Positions 1 to 5,995 of a stretch of DNA of 6,632 nt are shown here, one piece after another. The notes under the pieces are model-generated. The model was not told the DNA's origin. It ran no database searches and worked only from the letters and a program-made list of their open reading frames with translations. The position numbers were made by a program, and so were the translations under genes. The first letter of the stretch is position 1, and each line of letters starts with the position of its first letter. The stretch is from Mageeibacillus sp. UBA3781 (GTDB taxonomy: Bacteria; Bacillota; Clostridia; Saccharofermentanales; Saccharofermentanaceae): NCBI GenBank assembly GCA_002368805.1, contig DFFH01000143.1, positions 8,491 through 15,122 of the forward strand. The letters run 5' to 3'.

Positions 1-621
1 GAGAGGATCAAGCTCGATGACGAATTCGGCTCCAAGCACTTCCAATTCGGCTTTGAAGAGAGCTATGGCTACCTTTCCGGTCTGGATGTCCGTGATAAGG
101 ATGCTGTCGTTGCCGCGATGCTGATCGCCGGTATGTATGCACAGTCCAGAGAGCGCGGACAGTCGCTTATTGACCGTCTGAACAATATTTATGAGCGTTT
201 CGGATACGGATTCGAAGAAACCATCGCCATTACTCTCGAAGGAAAAGAAGGTATCGAGAAGATCTCCGGTGCGATGAAATCCCTTCGTTCCGAGCTTCTT
301 GCCTGCAAGAACAAGGCGGAGGCACAGTCTCTCCTCGGCGGAGCTCCGGTCGTTGCGGTCCGTGACTACCAGGCATCGAAGAAGTATATCTTTACCGATG
401 ACGGCGTGAAAGAAGAGAAAATCGACCTTCCGGTATCCAATGTCCTTCTTTATGAACTTGGCGGAGATAAAGGCCTTGACTGGGCTTGCGCCCGTCCGTC
501 CGGTACCGAGCCGAAGCTGAAGATCTACTTCGGTATCTATGCGAACACAGAGGAGTCTTCCAGAAGAAGACTGGAGGACACCAAGGAAAAGGTATCTTCC
601 TGCGTAAAAGCGAAGCTCTGA
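1..621 (+). CDS. pgcA: Alpha-phosphoglucomutase / phosphohexomutase, C-terminal part (5' end outside window)
   Basis: This is the last 206 residues of an alpha-D-phosphohexomutase. The enzyme interconverts hexose 1- and 6-phosphates in the cytoplasm, most likely glucose-1-P and glucose-6-P, and feeds UDP-glucose and envelope polymer synthesis. The frame is open from base 1 and ends at TGA 619-621. Visible residues 17-25 read GFEESYGYL, the sugar-binding loop of domain 3. Visible residues 165-170 read RPSGTE, followed by PKLKIYFG, the phosphate-binding loop of C-terminal domain 4. The catalytic phosphoserine and the metal loop lie upstream of the window. Family members are usually about 550-580 residues, so a little over a third is visible. 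A first in-frame ATG at 118 is internal and is not the start. Phosphomannomutase activity cannot be excluded from these motifs. The identity as a phosphohexomutase is near certain; the exact sugar preference is inference. Confidence 0.93.
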   Translation, partial: ERIKLDDEFGSKHFQFGFEESYGYLSGLDVRDKDAVVAAMLIAGMYAQSRERGQSLIDRLNNIYERFGYGFEETIAITLEGKEGIEKISGAMKSLRSELLACKNKAEAQSLLGGAPVVAVRDYQASKKYIFTDDGVKEEKIDLPVSNVLLYELGGDKGLDWACARPSGTEPKLKIYFGIYANTEESSRRRLEDTKEKVSSCVKAKL

Positions 622-650
622 TCTTCATGGAAACAATTTAGTAACACTTT

Positions 651-692
651 GAGGCACTTTTGACCGAATTCGTCGAGAGTGCCTCTTCTTTC
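651..692 (+). terminator. Intrinsic terminator after the phosphohexomutase gene
   Basis: GAGGCACTTTTGAC (651-664) pairs with GTCGAGAGTGCCTC (672-685) over 14 positions, two of them G-U in RNA, around a 7-base loop. TTCTTTC follows at once. It lies 30 bases past the TGA at 621, with no gene between, so it ends the phosphohexomutase transcript. The opposite strand lacks a comparable U-tract, so it acts in the forward direction. Confidence 0.85.
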
Positions 693-735
693 AAATAAGG
701 CAAAATCAGTGCGATTTCCACCTAAACTGATTAAA

Positions 736-774
736 TTGTGACGGAAATGTGGCAAACTTCGCAATTTCTCACAA
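736..774. repeat. Imperfect inverted repeat upstream of the 119-aa gene
   Basis: TTGTGA (736-741) matches TCACAA (769-774) as an inverted repeat. The arms continue inward as GAAAT (744-748) against ATTTC (764-768) after a two-base bulge. No T-run follows, so it is not a terminator. It lies about 50 bases before the candidate -10 of the next gene and could be a regulator binding site. No function is shown. Confidence 0.4.
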
Positions 775-803
775 AAACTTCATATTTCACCCGAAAAATC
801 CTC

Positions 804-832
804 TTTTTTCAAAGAAAAGAACCATGTATACT
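804..832 (+). promoter_or_regulatory. Candidate promoter of the 119-aa gene
   Basis: TATACT at 827-832 is a good -10 element. Seventeen bases upstream the -35 position holds only TTTTTT (804-809), so the -35 is weak. A start near 839 would give a leader of about 27 bases that includes the ribosome site at 849-854. The preceding gene is closed by a terminator, so a promoter is expected in this gap. Confidence 0.45.
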
Positions 833-865
833 CGGGGTGAATTCAATTAGGAGGAATATTGCGTT

Positions 866-1225
866 ATGACGGCAAATGAATGCTTGATCAAGTTTAACTC
901 GATCAAAGAGTGCCTTTCTGATGTGCTGTGGATGTACTTCGAGATCCAGTCGGCAGATAATGATCAGATCGTACTTGTAGGTAAACCTGATGAGTTTGCA
1001 GATCCGGTCCTTAAGATCGTTTTCGTGCAGCCTTACATGATTTCGTGCCCGATGCGTTTTACATATGAAGGCGGAGATTTCATCGGTCTTGCCCCGCAGG
1101 AAGAGTTCTATCAGATGAACGAAAGATACCACTTCGGTCAGGGATACCACATCTTTAAGATCAAAGTGGAGAACAAGAGGTTCTTCATTATTGCGAAATC
1201 GATGCATGTATCGATCGCAAACTAA
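866..1225 (+). CDS. Hypothetical protein, 119 aa, unrecognised
   Basis: I do not recognise this family. The ATG at 866 follows a full AGGAGG (849-854) at 11-base spacing and the frame ends at TAA 1223-1225, so it looks like a real, well-translated gene. There is no signal peptide, long hydrophobic helix or zinc-type cysteine cluster; only two cysteines are present (residues 6 and 52). The sequence alternates hydrophobic and polar residues in many stretches (for example VLKIVFVQ, HIFKIKVE, RFFIIAKS), which suggests a small, mostly beta, cytoplasmic protein. It is aromatic-rich in the second half (FYQMNERYHFGQGYHIF). It sits alone, after the hexomutase terminator and tail-to-tail with a HAD phosphatase 39 bases away. 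A long open frame on the other strand (809-1237) is judged a shadow because it has no ribosome site. Coding status is likely; function is unknown. Confidence 0.8.
   Translation: MTANECLIKFNSIKECLSDVLWMYFEIQSADNDQIVLVGKPDEFADPVLKIVFVQPYMISCPMRFTYEGGDFIGLAPQEEFYQMNERYHFGQGYHIFKIKVENKRFFIIAKSMHVSIAN
1191..1220. repeat. Stem-loop in the last codons of the 119-aa gene
   Basis: ATCGAT (1198-1203) and ATCGAT (1210-1215) form a perfect inverted repeat around GCATGT. The outer arms TTGCG (1191-1195) and CGCAA (1216-1220) extend it after a two-base bulge, giving 11 base pairs that end just before the stop codon. Neither strand has a T-run after it, so it is not a standard terminator. It lies in the convergent junction, where no other terminator is visible, and may slow polymerase or protect the mRNA 3' end. 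Coincidence is possible. Confidence 0.4.
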
Positions 1226-1264
1226 TACAGTTTCCAACCTTTTTGGGGATAGGATACAAGTAGT

Positions 1265-2059
1265 TCAGAGAAGATGGCGGATCGCGTAAGCGACTCCGTC
1301 ATCTTTGCAGTTACGGGTAATAATGGCGGCACGGGATCTGACATCTTCCGACGCATTTCCCATCGCGACACCTACGGCTCCGCAGGTGAACATACTGACA
1401 TCGTTGTCATTGTCGCCGAAACAGAAGACCGAGGACAGCGGCACCTGAAGATAAGAAGCCAGCGCAACGACGGCATTTCCTTTGGTGGCGCCCTTCGGCA
1501 TGATGTCGATGACACTGTGCATGGAGGATGTCACTTCGAGAGAACCCTTCTGAAGAAGAGCGGCCTCAAGCTCCGCGGTAGGAGAATATACAAGGACTTT
1601 CGTAAGCGATGAGGGCGGTGCGGAAAGATCCTTTTCGTCCAGAGGGATCAGGGGAGCCCGGATCTCTTTTCGGACGGAAGCGTTATAGTTGTTGAAAAAA
1701 GCCAGGTGCGTGCTTCCGGGACGGAAGAAGATGCCGTCTTTTCCATATGCGACGAAGTCAAACCCCTCACGGATCAGTGTCCGGAGAAGATCCTCGGAAG
1801 CTTCATCAGAAAAACATGACTCGTACACGGAGGTGTCTGTGGCATAGTGATAGACCTGGGCGCCGTTGCTGGTGATCACAGGGACATGAATGCCGATCTC
1901 TTCGACGAATTTACGTACCACATGAAACGATCTTCCCGTGGCGATCGAAAAACCGGTATCATCACCGAGTTCCCGGATCGTATCCATCGTCAGATCAGAG
2001 ATCTTTCCGCCCGGAGGAAGAAGTGTATTATCGATGTCACAGATGATCAGTCGGTCCAA
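1265..2059 (-). CDS. Cof-type HAD-superfamily phosphatase, 264 aa (TTG start)
   Basis: A cytoplasmic haloacid-dehalogenase-type hydrolase of the Cof (IIB cap) subfamily. Such enzymes remove phosphate from sugar phosphates, flavin mononucleotide, pyridoxal phosphate and similar small metabolites; the substrate here is unknown. With a TTG start at 2059, motif I is CDIDNTLL with the nucleophile D8 and acid D10. Motif II is SIATGRS (T41), the motif III lysine is K193 in ATKGN, and motif IV is GDNDND with D216 and D220. The stretch between motifs II and III is the cap. Length matches the family (about 260-290). The frame extends upstream to an ATG at 2095, but that start has no ribosome site and would add 12 residues before motif I. 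TTG is preceded by GGGAGGT at 9-base spacing, so I prefer it. The gene is divergent from the VanW gene and convergent with the 119-aa gene. Confidence 0.92.
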   Translation of the reverse strand: MDRLIICDIDNTLLPPGGKISDLTMDTIRELGDDTGFSIATGRSFHVVRKFVEEIGIHVPVITSNGAQVYHYATDTSVYESCFSDEASEDLLRTLIREGFDFVAYGKDGIFFRPGSTHLAFFNNYNASVRKEIRAPLIPLDEKDLSAPPSSLTKVLVYSPTAELEAALLQKGSLEVTSSMHSVIDIMPKGATKGNAVVALASYLQVPLSSVFCFGDNDNDVSMFTCGAVGVAMGNASEDVRSRAAIITRNCKDDGVAYAIRHLL

Positions 2060-2068
2060 GAAAAAAGC

Positions 2069-2075
2069 ACCTCCC
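2069..2075 (-). promoter_or_regulatory. Ribosome binding site that sets the TTG start of the HAD phosphatase
   Basis: Read on the minus strand, GGGAGGT lies nine bases before the TTG at 2059-2057. The alternative ATG at 2095 would put this site inside the coding region and has no comparable site of its own. The site therefore decides for the TTG start. Confidence 0.8.
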
Positions 2076-2108
2076 GGAAGAGTATTTCCGCGCATATTTG
2101 CAGAAGTA

Positions 2109-2137
2109 ATAGTACCATGATTTGAAGTTTTTTTGAA
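2109..2137 (-). promoter_or_regulatory. Candidate promoter of the HAD phosphatase
   Basis: On the minus strand TTCAAA (2137-2132) is separated by 17 bases from TACTAT (2114-2109). TG one base before the -10 gives an extended -10. Transcription would start near 2102, leaving a leader of about 43 bases before the TTG and almost none before the ATG at 2095. This again favours the TTG. Confidence 0.5.
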
Positions 2138-2231
2138 TTATCGGAAACAAGGCATCAGGAATCTGCCAGATATTACAAAAAAATTGCGGAAAACGTGTTG
2201 ATTTTGTAAGGTTAAAAACCTCCAAATTCTC

Positions 2232-2260
2232 TTGAAAGAAAGGGCTCCATATAGTAATCT
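2232..2260 (+). promoter_or_regulatory. Candidate promoter of the first VanW-family gene
   Basis: TTGAAA (2232-2237), a 17-base spacer and TAATCT (2255-2260) form a good vegetative-type promoter. A start near 2267 gives a leader of about 35 bases that includes the AGAGG ribosome site (2288-2292), nine bases before the ATG at 2302. Confidence 0.55.
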
Positions 2261-2288
2261 TTACATGGTGAAGTAGTATATTTATAAA
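2260..2288 (+). promoter_or_regulatory. Second overlapping promoter-like element before the VanW gene
   Basis: TTTACA (2260-2265), a 17-base spacer and TATAAA (2283-2288) also match promoter consensus well. The start would fall near 2295, after the ribosome site and only about 7 bases before the ATG, so its transcript would be nearly leaderless. It may be a poised or regulatory polymerase site, or chance in AT-rich DNA. Confidence 0.3.
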
Positions 2289-2301
2289 GAGGCGTCAGTC
2301 G

Positions 2302-4050
2302 ATGAAAAAGAATGCAGCAAGAAGAAGACAGAAGAGAAAAAAGAAGTTGATACTTGGCGCAGTTGCTGGTGTCCTGGTAGTGGGCGCTCTGGGTACTACG
2401 CTATATTTTACCGTCCTGAAGGATGTTCTGGGCGGAAAGTCCAATAAAATCGTTGTTACGGATATTAACGGAAGCGAAGTTTCCTTCGAGCCGGAAGAAC
2501 TCGCGCAGCAGATCGATGTTCCCACGTTTTACGATGGAATCACCATTAATGGCGTAAGTGTAGGCGGCAAGACGAAGGAAGAAGTCAAGGCACAGTTCGC
2601 TTCTGAGATGAATAAGCCTGTTTCGGAAGTCGTTGATGTCAAGTTCCAGGTCGGAAACGATCTTATCCCGATGGGAACTGACGGACTTACACTTACCAGC
2701 GACATCGACCAGATCATCGATAAAGCATATGATTACGGCCGTTCCAGCACGCTCCCCGGAGATGAGGGCCTGAAGGACCGTTACAACACGATCAATAACC
2801 TGAAGAAGAATCCGGTCGATTTCGTATCGACATATACGCTCGATACATCTGCAGTAGATTCTCTTGCTCATCAGGCGCTCGATCCGCTCGAGAAAGAAGT
2901 CGTCGAAGCATATGCCAGCTCCTTCGACCTGGAAAACCTCGCGTTTGTTATCGAAGAGTCCCAGGCAGGATTCAAGGTGGATGTATCGAAGGCAATCGCC
3001 GACACGAAGGAGAGACTGAACAACTCCGATTATGTATGTGTGGTTCCGGTTTCCACCGAGACGATCGAACCGAAGACATCTGCGGAGTTCCTCAGAAGCT
3101 ACCTGGGTCTCGTATCCACGACAACATCTACTACAAGCGGCAATGAAAACCGTAATACTAATATCCGTCTGATCTGCGAATCCATCAATGGTCTGGTCCT
3201 CCAGCCGGGTGAGCAGTTCGACTTTAACAAGCATGTCGGCCAGCGTACCGAGGAAAAAGGCTTCAAGATGGCACACGGTATCTTCAACGGCGACATGAGA
3301 GACGAGCTCGGCGGCGGTATCTGCCAGGCGAACACGATGCTCTACCAGAGTGTTACGAAGGCGGACCTGCAGGTCGATGAAAGAAAGAATCACACGATCC
3401 CGAGTACATACGTTGACAAGGGAACAGACGCAACCGTTACCTGGGAGAGCCCGAACTTCCGCTTTACGAATAATACGGACTATCCGATCGCGATCCATGC
3501 CTGGTACGAAGACCGTCACGTCAGCGTAGAGATCTACGGCCGTCCGCTGGAAGATGGTGTAACGATCAAGCTGGTAGGTGAACTGGTCCGTGAGATCCCT
3601 CCGACGGGAACGACATATGTGGCAGATTCTTCGCTGCCGGTCGGACAGAAGCAGACCGTTACTTCTTCCCGTACAGGATATGACTACAAGTCTTATAAAG
3701 TCTATTACGATAAGGATGGCAACGAGATCAGGAAGGAAGAATACTTCCCGAGCCATTATCCGATGAGAAATGCGGAAGTCCGTGTCGGTGTTAAGGGACC
3801 GGACGGCACGATCTATAAGATGGATCCGAAGACCGGTAAGGTCGATGCACCGGCGGATGTGGTCAATCCGACGGCTCCGACAAATCCGGAAACGACCCCG
3901 CCGAGTTCGGAAACGGCTCCGGCTACAACCCCGGAGACTACGCCGGCTGAAACGAAGCCGGAAGAAAAACCGAATCCTACACCGGAAGGTGGCGGTGAAG
4001 GCGGCGGAAACGGCGGCGAAGGAGGCGGCGGTGAAGGCGGAGGAGCCTGA
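2302..4050 (+). CDS. VanW-family surface protein with N-terminal anchor, 582 aa
   Basis: A predicted membrane-anchored extracellular protein. Residues 1-15 are strongly basic (MKKNAARRRQKRKKK), and residues 16-39 form one hydrophobic segment without a clear cleavage site, so an uncleaved anchor is likely. Residues about 50-270 resemble the peptidoglycan-binding-like domain often found before VanW, including INGVSVGGKT near residue 82. The VanW domain spans about 273-415 with the hallmark GGGICQ (C341) and NFRFTNNTDYPI further on. Residues about 423-497 look like a G5-type beta domain (LPVGQKQTV, YKVYYDKDGNEIRKEEY). The tail is Thr/Pro/Glu-rich (about 516-561) and then nearly pure Gly with a few Glu (563-582). 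No LPXTG sorting signal is present. The biochemical role of VanW is unknown; a cell-wall role is inference. Translation starts at ATG 2302 after AGAGG. A paralogue begins at 6146. Family call firm, function open. Confidence 0.92.
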   Translation: MKKNAARRRQKRKKKLILGAVAGVLVVGALGTTLYFTVLKDVLGGKSNKIVVTDINGSEVSFEPEELAQQIDVPTFYDGITINGVSVGGKTKEEVKAQFASEMNKPVSEVVDVKFQVGNDLIPMGTDGLTLTSDIDQIIDKAYDYGRSSTLPGDEGLKDRYNTINNLKKNPVDFVSTYTLDTSAVDSLAHQALDPLEKEVVEAYASSFDLENLAFVIEESQAGFKVDVSKAIADTKERLNNSDYVCVVPVSTETIEPKTSAEFLRSYLGLVSTTTSTTSGNENRNTNIRLICESINGLVLQPGEQFDFNKHVGQRTEEKGFKMAHGIFNGDMRDELGGGICQANTMLYQSVTKADLQVDERKNHTIPSTYVDKGTDATVTWESPNFRFTNNTDYPIAIHAWYEDRHVSVEIYGRPLEDGVTIKLVGELVREIPPTGTTYVADSSLPVGQKQTVTSSRTGYDYKSYKVYYDKDGNEIRKEEYFPSHYPMRNAEVRVGVKGPDGTIYKMDPKTGKVDAPADVVNPTAPTNPETTPPSSETAPATTPETTPAETKPEEKPNPTPEGGGEGGGNGGEGGGGEGGGA

Positions 4051-4085
4051 CCCCGGGAAACCGCCCCGCGAAAACAGATAATACA

Positions 4086-4122
4086 GGGCACAAGTCCTTA
4101 ACTTGAGGGTTGTGCCCTTTTT
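4086..4122 (+). terminator. Intrinsic terminator between the VanW gene and gpmI, possible attenuator
   Basis: GGGCACAA (4086-4093) pairs perfectly with TTGTGCCC (4110-4117), and CCTT/GAGG extends it inside to a 5-base loop. TTTTT follows at 4118-4122. It lies 36 bases past the VanW stop and only seven bases before the gpmI AGGAG. It fits termination of the VanW transcript, but its position in the gpmI leader also allows attenuation. Confidence 0.85.
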
Positions 4123-4129
4123 ATAGAAA

Positions 4130-4134
4130 AGGAG
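4130..4134 (+). promoter_or_regulatory. Ribosome binding site that sets the gpmI start
   Basis: AGGAG in the A-rich context AAAAGGAGAG is followed after eight bases by ATG 4143. The frame is open upstream to a TTG at 4110, but that codon lies in the 3' arm of the terminator and has no ribosome site, so ATG 4143 is chosen. Confidence 0.85.
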
Positions 4135-4142
4135 AGAAATCT

Positions 4143-5771
4143 ATGAGTACATCTTACAAAGGCCCGATCGTTCTCATCATCATGGACGGTGTCGGCATCA
4201 AGGAAATTGAAACAGGTAACGCAGTGACCGGCGCAAAGAAGCCGATCCTCGACAACTGCATGAAGAATTATCCGATGCAGAAATTAAAGGCACACGGTAC
4301 CGCTGTCGGACTTCCGTCTGATGGAGATATGGGTAACTCCGAAGTAGGCCACAATGCTATTGGTGCAGGTCAGGTCTACAGCCAGGGTGCAAAACTCGTA
4401 TCCGAGTCTCTGGCAAGCAAGTCCATGTATCAGAGCGAGGTATGGAAATCTCTCGTAGCTGATGCAAAGAAGGGCGGCACGATGCACTTCATCGGTCTTC
4501 TTTCCGATGGTAATGTACACTCCCATATCGACCACCTGCTGGCTATGCTCGATGAAGCAAAAGAAGAGGGCGTCGCAAAAGTACGCATCCACATCCTGCT
4601 GGACGGCCGTGATGTTGGTGAGACATCCGCACTGCAGTATGTCGATCAGCTCGAGGCAAAGCTTGCTGAGCTTTCCGATGATTCCCACGATTACAGAATC
4701 GCCAGCGGCGGCGGACGTATGGTCATCACTATGGACCGTTACGGTGCAAACTGGGGTATGGTTGAAGCAGGCTGGAAGACACATGTACTGGGTGAAGGCA
4801 GACAGTTCGCTACTGCAAAAGAAGCAATCGAGACATTCCGTTCCGAGATCCCGAATGTTATCGACCAGGATCTTCCTGCTTTCGTTATCGCTGAGAATGG
4901 TGCTCCGGTCGGAACGATCGAAGACGGCGACAGCGTTATCCTCTTTAACTTCCGTGGCGACCGTGCACAGGAACTGACAGTTGCTTTTGAAAGCGGCGCT
5001 GATTTCGATAAGTTTGACCGTGTACGTGTTCCGAGCGTAAACTATGCAGGTATGCTCGAGTACGACGGCGACCTTCATATCCCGAAGAAGTTCCTCGTTT
5101 CTCCGCCGGTCATCAGAAATACACTTGGTGAGCTTCTGGCAAACAAGGGTATCGCTCAGCTGGCGATCTCCGAGACACAGAAGTATGGTCACGTTACTTA
5201 CTTCTTCAATGGTAACAGATCGAGTAAGTTCAACGAAGATCTTGAAGAGTACATCGAGATCCCGTCCGACATCGTTCCTTTCGAACAGCGTCCGTGGATG
5301 AAGTCCGCAGAGATCACGGATAAGCTCGTTGAGCTCATCTCCGAGAACAAGTATCCGTTCATGCGTGTAAACTTCCCGAACGGCGACATGGTCGGCCACA
5401 CAGGTGTTTTTGAATCCGCAGTTATCGGTGTCGAGTCTGTAGATATCGCACTGAAGAGAATCCTTCCGGCCATCGATGCAGTCGGCGGTATGGCGATCAT
5501 CACAGCTGACCACGGTAATGCCGAGGAGATGTACGAACTTGCCAAGGACGGCACACCGAAGGCGGACAAAGACGGCCGTATCAAGGCAAAGACATCTCAC
5601 ACTTTGAACCCTGTTCCGTGCATCTTCTACGATAACACCGAGAATAAGGACAAGTACGAAGTTGTTGATTCTGACTCTTACGGCCTGGCAAACATCGCAG
5701 CAACGATCGCAGATCTTCTTGGTGTAGAGAAGCCGGAATGCTGGGAGCCTTCCATGATCAAACTCAAATAA
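4143..5771 (+). CDS. gpmI: 2,3-bisphosphoglycerate-independent phosphoglycerate mutase, 542 aa
   Basis: This enzyme interconverts 3-phosphoglycerate and 2-phosphoglycerate in glycolysis and gluconeogenesis. It is cytoplasmic and uses two metal ions, usually manganese. The alkaline-phosphatase-like domain is formed by residues 1 to about 77 and about 320 to the end: IIMDGVG (D15), GDMGNSEVGHNAIGAG with nucleophile S66, NGDMVGHTG (D415, H419), TADHGNAEEM (D456, H457) and KTSHTLNPVP (H486). The phosphotransferase domain lies between, with LLDGRDVGETSA (D154, D157), GGRMVITMDRYGANW, NFRGDRAQE (R271, R274), and ETQKYGHVTYFFNG (K347) at its end. All expected metal and substrate residues are present. 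Between H457 and H486 the protein carries a charged insert of about a dozen residues relative to the Geobacillus enzyme. Start is ATG 4143. No clear own promoter is visible; a GATAAT at 4077-4082 lacks a matching -35, so read-through from the VanW gene is possible. A terminator hairpin follows at 5790. Confidence 0.98.
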   Translation: MSTSYKGPIVLIIMDGVGIKEIETGNAVTGAKKPILDNCMKNYPMQKLKAHGTAVGLPSDGDMGNSEVGHNAIGAGQVYSQGAKLVSESLASKSMYQSEVWKSLVADAKKGGTMHFIGLLSDGNVHSHIDHLLAMLDEAKEEGVAKVRIHILLDGRDVGETSALQYVDQLEAKLAELSDDSHDYRIASGGGRMVITMDRYGANWGMVEAGWKTHVLGEGRQFATAKEAIETFRSEIPNVIDQDLPAFVIAENGAPVGTIEDGDSVILFNFRGDRAQELTVAFESGADFDKFDRVRVPSVNYAGMLEYDGDLHIPKKFLVSPPVIRNTLGELLANKGIAQLAISETQKYGHVTYFFNGNRSSKFNEDLEEYIEIPSDIVPFEQRPWMKSAEITDKLVELISENKYPFMRVNFPNGDMVGHTGVFESAVIGVESVDIALKRILPAIDAVGGMAIITADHGNAEEMYELAKDGTPKADKDGRIKAKTSHTLNPVPCIFYDNTENKDKYEVVDSDSYGLANIAATIADLLGVEKPECWEPSMIKLK

Positions 5772-5789
5772 TCTCGTCGTTAACTCGAT

Positions 5790-5869
5790 AGAAGAATAGA
5801 ATCATGCCTCATCGGCTCATACAGTTTGCTGACGCAAAACTCGCCGAGGAGGCATTTTCTATTCTTCTT
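5790..5869. terminator. Very long stem-loop terminator after gpmI
   Basis: AGAAGAATAGAA (5790-5801) pairs with TTCTATTCTTCT (5857-5868). ATGCCTC (5804-5810) pairs with GAGGCAT (5849-5855), and TCGGC (5812-5816) pairs with GCCGA (5843-5847) after one A/G mismatch. The loop itself holds AGTTTGC (5823-5829) against GCAAAACT (5834-5841) with a one-base bulge. About 31 pairs are thus nested in 79 bases, starting 19 bases after the gpmI stop. The T-rich 3' arm makes the inner GC-rich part a plausible intrinsic terminator; the A-rich 5' arm gives it the same character on the other strand. Confidence 0.8.
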
Positions 5870-5995
5870 ATGACTTATGGATTATTTGCGTTTGTAGGAA
5901 TACACCGTAGCGGCACTTTTTTCTATTCTTCTTACTGTGCCGGATTATTTCTGTAGAGTATTGACTCGCCGAGGAGGCATTTTCTGTTCGTCTTT
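5808..5995. repeat. About three degenerate tandem copies of a ~63-base unit
   Basis: Blocks recur in the same order with a period of about 61-64 bases. TTCTATTCTTCTTA occurs at 5857-5870 and 5921-5934, with a decayed TTCTGTTCGTCTTT at 5982-5995. GGATTATTT occurs at 5879-5887 and 5942-5950. A 22-base block from 5839 to 5860, containing CTCGCCGAGGAGGCAT, recurs exactly at 5964-5985, an offset of 125. Copy 2 holds CGGCAC (5911-5916) and GTGCCG (5937-5942) as an inverted pair. This fills most of the 374-base gene-free stretch. It looks like duplication and decay of the terminator 3' half; no protein is encoded. Confidence 0.65.

Noticed and set aside
809..1237. Minus-strand frame of 142 codons opposite the 119-aa gene
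   Set aside because: Longer than the plus-strand gene but lacks a ribosome site. The plus-strand frame has AGGAGG, a -10 element and a terminator before it.
2401..3756. Open frame of 451 codons on the minus strand inside the VanW gene
   Set aside because: It is antisense to a clear VanW protein, has no ribosome site and no recognisable domain. It results from codon bias of the real gene.
2302..4050. Vancomycin resistance function for the VanW protein
   Set aside because: No vanH, ligase, vanX or two-component genes are present. VanW-domain proteins are common in Clostridia outside resistance clusters.
4110..4142. Upstream TTG start for gpmI at 4110
   Set aside because: It lies in the terminator stem, lacks a ribosome site, and would add 11 residues not expected before the conserved first strand.
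4284..5600. Open frame of 438 codons on the minus strand inside gpmI
   Set aside because: Antisense to a gene with all catalytic motifs intact, with no ribosome site and unusual Cys/Val/Arg-rich composition typical of a shadow.
5808..5995. CRISPR array
   Set aside because: The repeated blocks are degenerate, the copies are similar along the whole unit rather than separated by unrelated spacers, and no cas gene is nearby.
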